From: Roseomonas populi
Lineage (GTDB): Bacteria; Pseudomonadota; Alphaproteobacteria; Acetobacterales; Acetobacteraceae
Direction of reading: 5' to 3'
Assembly (NCBI RefSeq): GCF_024594815.1
Contig: NZ_JANJOU010000035.1
Location: 1 to 60,065, forward strand
DNA: 60,065 nt
Shown here: one piece after another, positions 57,954 through 60,065 of the stretch
Layout: the number at the start of each line of letters is the position of its first letter
Numbering within the stretch: position 1 is the first letter of the stretch
The notes under the pieces: generated by a model
Told to the model about the DNA's origin: nothing
Database searches by the model: none
The model's input: only the letters and a program-made list of their open reading frames with translations
Made by a program: the position numbers and the translations under genes

Positions 57954-59341
57954 CAACCCGCCAGTTCCGCCAGCAACCGGGCATGGCTGCGGGCCCCGTG
58001 CATGAGGCAGGCCCAATCGAACTTCTCATTGGGGCTGTGCACCTGGTCGTCGTCCAACCCGAAGCCCATCAGGACGCTGTCCAGGCCGAGGATGCGGCGA
58101 AAGCTCTCCACGACCGGGATGGAACCGCCGGAACCGATCAGCACCGCCTCGCGCCCATACTCGGCAGCGAGGGAGCGCCGGGCGGCCGCAACCTCCGCAC
58201 TGTCCTCCGGGACCACCACGGGCGGTGCGGAGGCGAAGCGCTGGATCTCTGCGCGGGCATCGGCCGGGAGCCGCTGCTTCACGAAGGCTTCGAGCGCGTC
58301 GAGAACTGCGTGCGGATCCTGATCGCCGACGAGGCGGAAGGAAACCTTGGCGTGGGCTTCCGCCGCGATCACAGTCTTCGAGCCCTCGCCGGTATAGCCT
58401 CCCCAAATGCCGTTTACATCACAGGTCGGCCGCGCCCATTGGCGGACCAGAGGCTTCACCCCCTTCTCGCCGGCGGGTACGGAAAGGCCGATGTCGCCAA
58501 GGAAACGGGCCTCGTCGAAGCCGAGCGAATCCCAGGCAGCGTCGAGGTTGCCCCCGACATCCGGCACGGCGTCGTAGAAGCCGGGAAGCTGGATGCGACC
58601 ATTCGCGTCGTGAAGGTCGGCGATGATGCGGCAGAGGAGATTGAGCGGGTTCAGCGCCATGCCGCCGTAGAGGCCGGAATGGAGGTCCCGCGAGGCCGCG
58701 AAAAGATCGATCTGCGCGTAGGCCATGCCGCGCAGCCGCGCCGAAATGGCCGGGGTACGGGGATCCCACATGTTGGTATCGGAGACGACGACGGCGCGCG
58801 CTTGGCGCAGTTCCCCGGCGTGTTCCTCCAGGAACGGGTCCAGGCTGGGGCTGCCGATCTCCTCCTCACCTTCCACCAGCACGCGTACGGCCGTGGGCGG
58901 ACCGCCTGCCACCTCGTGCCAGGCGCGCATGGCGGCGAGCCACGTCAGCACCTGCCCCTTATCGTCCACGGCACCGCGGGCAACGGTCACGGGGCCGTTC
59001 TTGCCGTCTTTTACCGTCGGCTCGAAGGGAGGCGAGGTCCAGAGCTCGAAAGGTTCGGCGGGCTGAACGTCGTAGTGGCCGTAGTAGAGCAGCGGCGGTG
59101 CCGAACCGCCGGGGCCGGGATGGAAGGCGACAACGGCTGGATGACCTTTCGTCTCGCGCAGCTCGGCCGTGAAACCGATAGACCGCAACTCCGCGACAAG
59201 CCACTCGCCGGCCCGCCGACAGTCCGACGCGTGAGGCGGCTGGGCGGAGACGCTGGGGATGCGGAGAAAGTCGAAGTAACGAGCGCGGATCTCGGTCTCG
59301 GTCGCGTCGAGGTGGGCGAGAACCCCCTCCAGGGCGCTCAC
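57953..59341 (-). CDS. M20 family dipeptidase
   Basis: A 462-residue metallopeptidase of the M20 dipeptidase group. Motifs are YYGHYDVQPAEPFELW with metal His/Asp, ARGAVDDKGQ with bridging Asp, and VEGEEEIGSPSL with catalytic Glu; a dimerisation domain with HSGLYGGMALNP lies between. It likely hydrolyses di- or tripeptides in the cytosol. The GTG at 59341 overlaps the stop of the upstream HbpS-like gene as GTGA (59338-59341). Confidence 0.92.
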   Translation of the reverse strand: MSALEGVLAHLDATETEIRARYFDFLRIPSVSAQPPHASDCRRAGEWLVAELRSIGFTAELRETKGHPAVVAFHPGPGGSAPPLLYYGHYDVQPAEPFELWTSPPFEPTVKDGKNGPVTVARGAVDDKGQVLTWLAAMRAWHEVAGGPPTAVRVLVEGEEEIGSPSLDPFLEEHAGELRQARAVVVSDTNMWDPRTPAISARLRGMAYAQIDLFAASRDLHSGLYGGMALNPLNLLCRIIADLHDANGRIQLPGFYDAVPDVGGNLDAAWDSLGFDEARFLGDIGLSVPAGEKGVKPLVRQWARPTCDVNGIWGGYTGEGSKTVIAAEAHAKVSFRLVGDQDPHAVLDALEAFVKQRLPADARAEIQRFASAPPVVVPEDSAEVAAARRSLAAEYGREAVLIGSGGSIPVVESFRRILGLDSVLMGFGLDDDQVHSPNEKFDWACLMHGARSHARLLAELAG

Positions 59342-59802
59342 GCCGAGTCCCCCGTGTCGGCGGTCAGGCCTGCCGCCTCGATAGCAGCCACGGCCGCGGC
59401 CTCGTCCTTGTCCGACGCATCGCCGGAGATGCCCACCGCGCCGAGGATGTTGCCGTTGGCGGCGCGGACGAGCACGCCTCCGGGAACTGGCACGGCAGAG
59501 CCGCCGGCGAGGTCGGAAAAGGCGTTCATGAAGCCCTGCATTGCCTGGGCACGGCGTGCCAGCTCGCGCCCACCAAAGCCCAGGCCCATCGCGCCGAATG
59601 CCTTGCCGTGCGCAATGGCCGGCCGCATGAGGCTGCAGCCATCCTCCTTCAGCATCGCCTTAAGCTGGCCAGCGGCATCGAGGACAACGACAGTCAGCGG
59701 AGCGAGTTCAAGCCGGCGGCCTTCGGCCAGGGCTGCGGTCGCGATCTTCTGGGCCTGGCGAAGGGTGATGCCATGCTGGAAGCCGGTGGGCGGGTTGGGC
59801 AT
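59338..59802 (-). CDS. GlcG/HbpS-family (DUF336) protein
   Basis: A 154-residue single-domain protein: ITLRQAQKIATAALAEG at the N-terminus, VVVLDAAGQLKAMLKEDG and GGVLVRAANGNILGAVGISG match the GlcG/HbpS fold. Relatives bind haem or cobalamin or accompany glycolate and diol utilisation operons; no specific role can be set here. It is translationally coupled to the dipeptidase. Confidence 0.88.
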   Translation of the reverse strand: MPNPPTGFQHGITLRQAQKIATAALAEGRRLELAPLTVVVLDAAGQLKAMLKEDGCSLMRPAIAHGKAFGAMGLGFGGRELARRAQAMQGFMNAFSDLAGGSAVPVPGGVLVRAANGNILGAVGISGDASDKDEAAAVAAIEAAGLTADTGDSA

Positions 59803-59897
59803 GCGCGCTGCTCCGTGAACTGTCCTACGCCGTTCTATGCTTCACCGCGGCGCGCGCAAGCGGTGCTGGCGTTCTCGGGCCCATCTCTGAATGCAGA

Positions 59898-59926
59898 AAC
59901 CCCTCGGCCTGGGGTGGCGAGGGGTT
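59898..59926 (-). terminator. Terminator after the initiator tRNA
   Basis: AACCCCTCG (59898-59906) and CGAGGGGTT (59918-59926) form a perfect 9-base-pair stem with an 11-base loop, 14 bases beyond the tRNA 3' end; on the minus strand it is followed by TCTGCATT. Confidence 0.7.
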
Positions 59927-59940
59927 GAGTGGTGCGGATT

Positions 59941-60017
<77 letters not shown>

Positions 60018-60065
60018 TGGGTGATGGGGTTCATGTCGTCCGGTCGGGTGGCCTGGCGCTGACCG

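Overview
The window is about 60 kb of very GC-rich DNA that reads as ordinary chromosome from an alphaproteobacterium, most likely of the Rhodospirillales/Acetobacteraceae (Roseomonas-like) group. This rests on the fused ispDF gene, the dusB-ntrB-ntrC-ntrY-ntrX gene string followed by hfq-hflX, the alphaproteobacterial form of the initiator tRNA, and codon use dominated by G/C third positions. No rRNA, CRISPR array, insertion sequence, prophage or replication origin was seen. No gene-free stretch exceeds 300 bases.

Bases 1-16,000 are a conserved housekeeping block. On the minus strand, dusB leads into two nitrogen-regulation two-component pairs (NtrB/NtrC, NtrY/NtrX), then an amino-acid aminotransferase, a HAD phosphatase, hfq, hflX and an inositol-monophosphatase-family gene, many with 4-base start/stop overlaps. 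mazG and ispDF run the other way, and each meets its convergent neighbour on a shared CTAG that supplies both stop codons. cutA, a histone-deacetylase-like deacetylase, a DUF2171-like protein and an SCP2-type thiolase follow. Bases 17,000-19,000 hold a lone flagellin and a double cold-shock-domain protein with a Gly/Arg/Phe-rich repeat linker.

Bases 18,900-30,600 hold a FAD amine oxidase, two subunits of a molybdenum hydroxylase without the catalytic subunit, and a peptide ABC transporter with three tandem Tat-exported substrate-binding proteins. Next come gtrA and a decayed glycosyltransferase (31,177-31,756), then a type I secretion ATPase and adaptor with a 96-residue unknown third gene (31,932-35,402), mepA, yraN-like, gamma-glutamyltransferase, creA and a GT-A-like protein with an unassigned tail. 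A second peptide ABC transporter (40,087-43,980) has no binding protein beside it.

Bases 44,100-60,000 hold an AI-2E-type permease, hydroxypyruvate isomerase with tartronate-semialdehyde reductase, an XRE regulator, a Pat-type protein acetyltransferase, an M20 amidohydrolase, the TamA/TamB pair, a 62-residue unknown protein with a strong terminator, an M20 dipeptidase with a GlcG/HbpS-like partner, and an initiator tRNA. A recurring theme is peptide and amino-acid handling: two peptide importers, two M20 hydrolases, gamma-glutamyltransferase, MepA, an aminotransferase and a DadA-like oxidase.

No wholly new multi-gene system can be proven from the sequence. The best leads are the 96-residue protein in the type I secretion operon, the double cold-shock protein, the incomplete molybdenum hydroxylase operon and the uneven distribution of binding proteins between the two peptide transporters.
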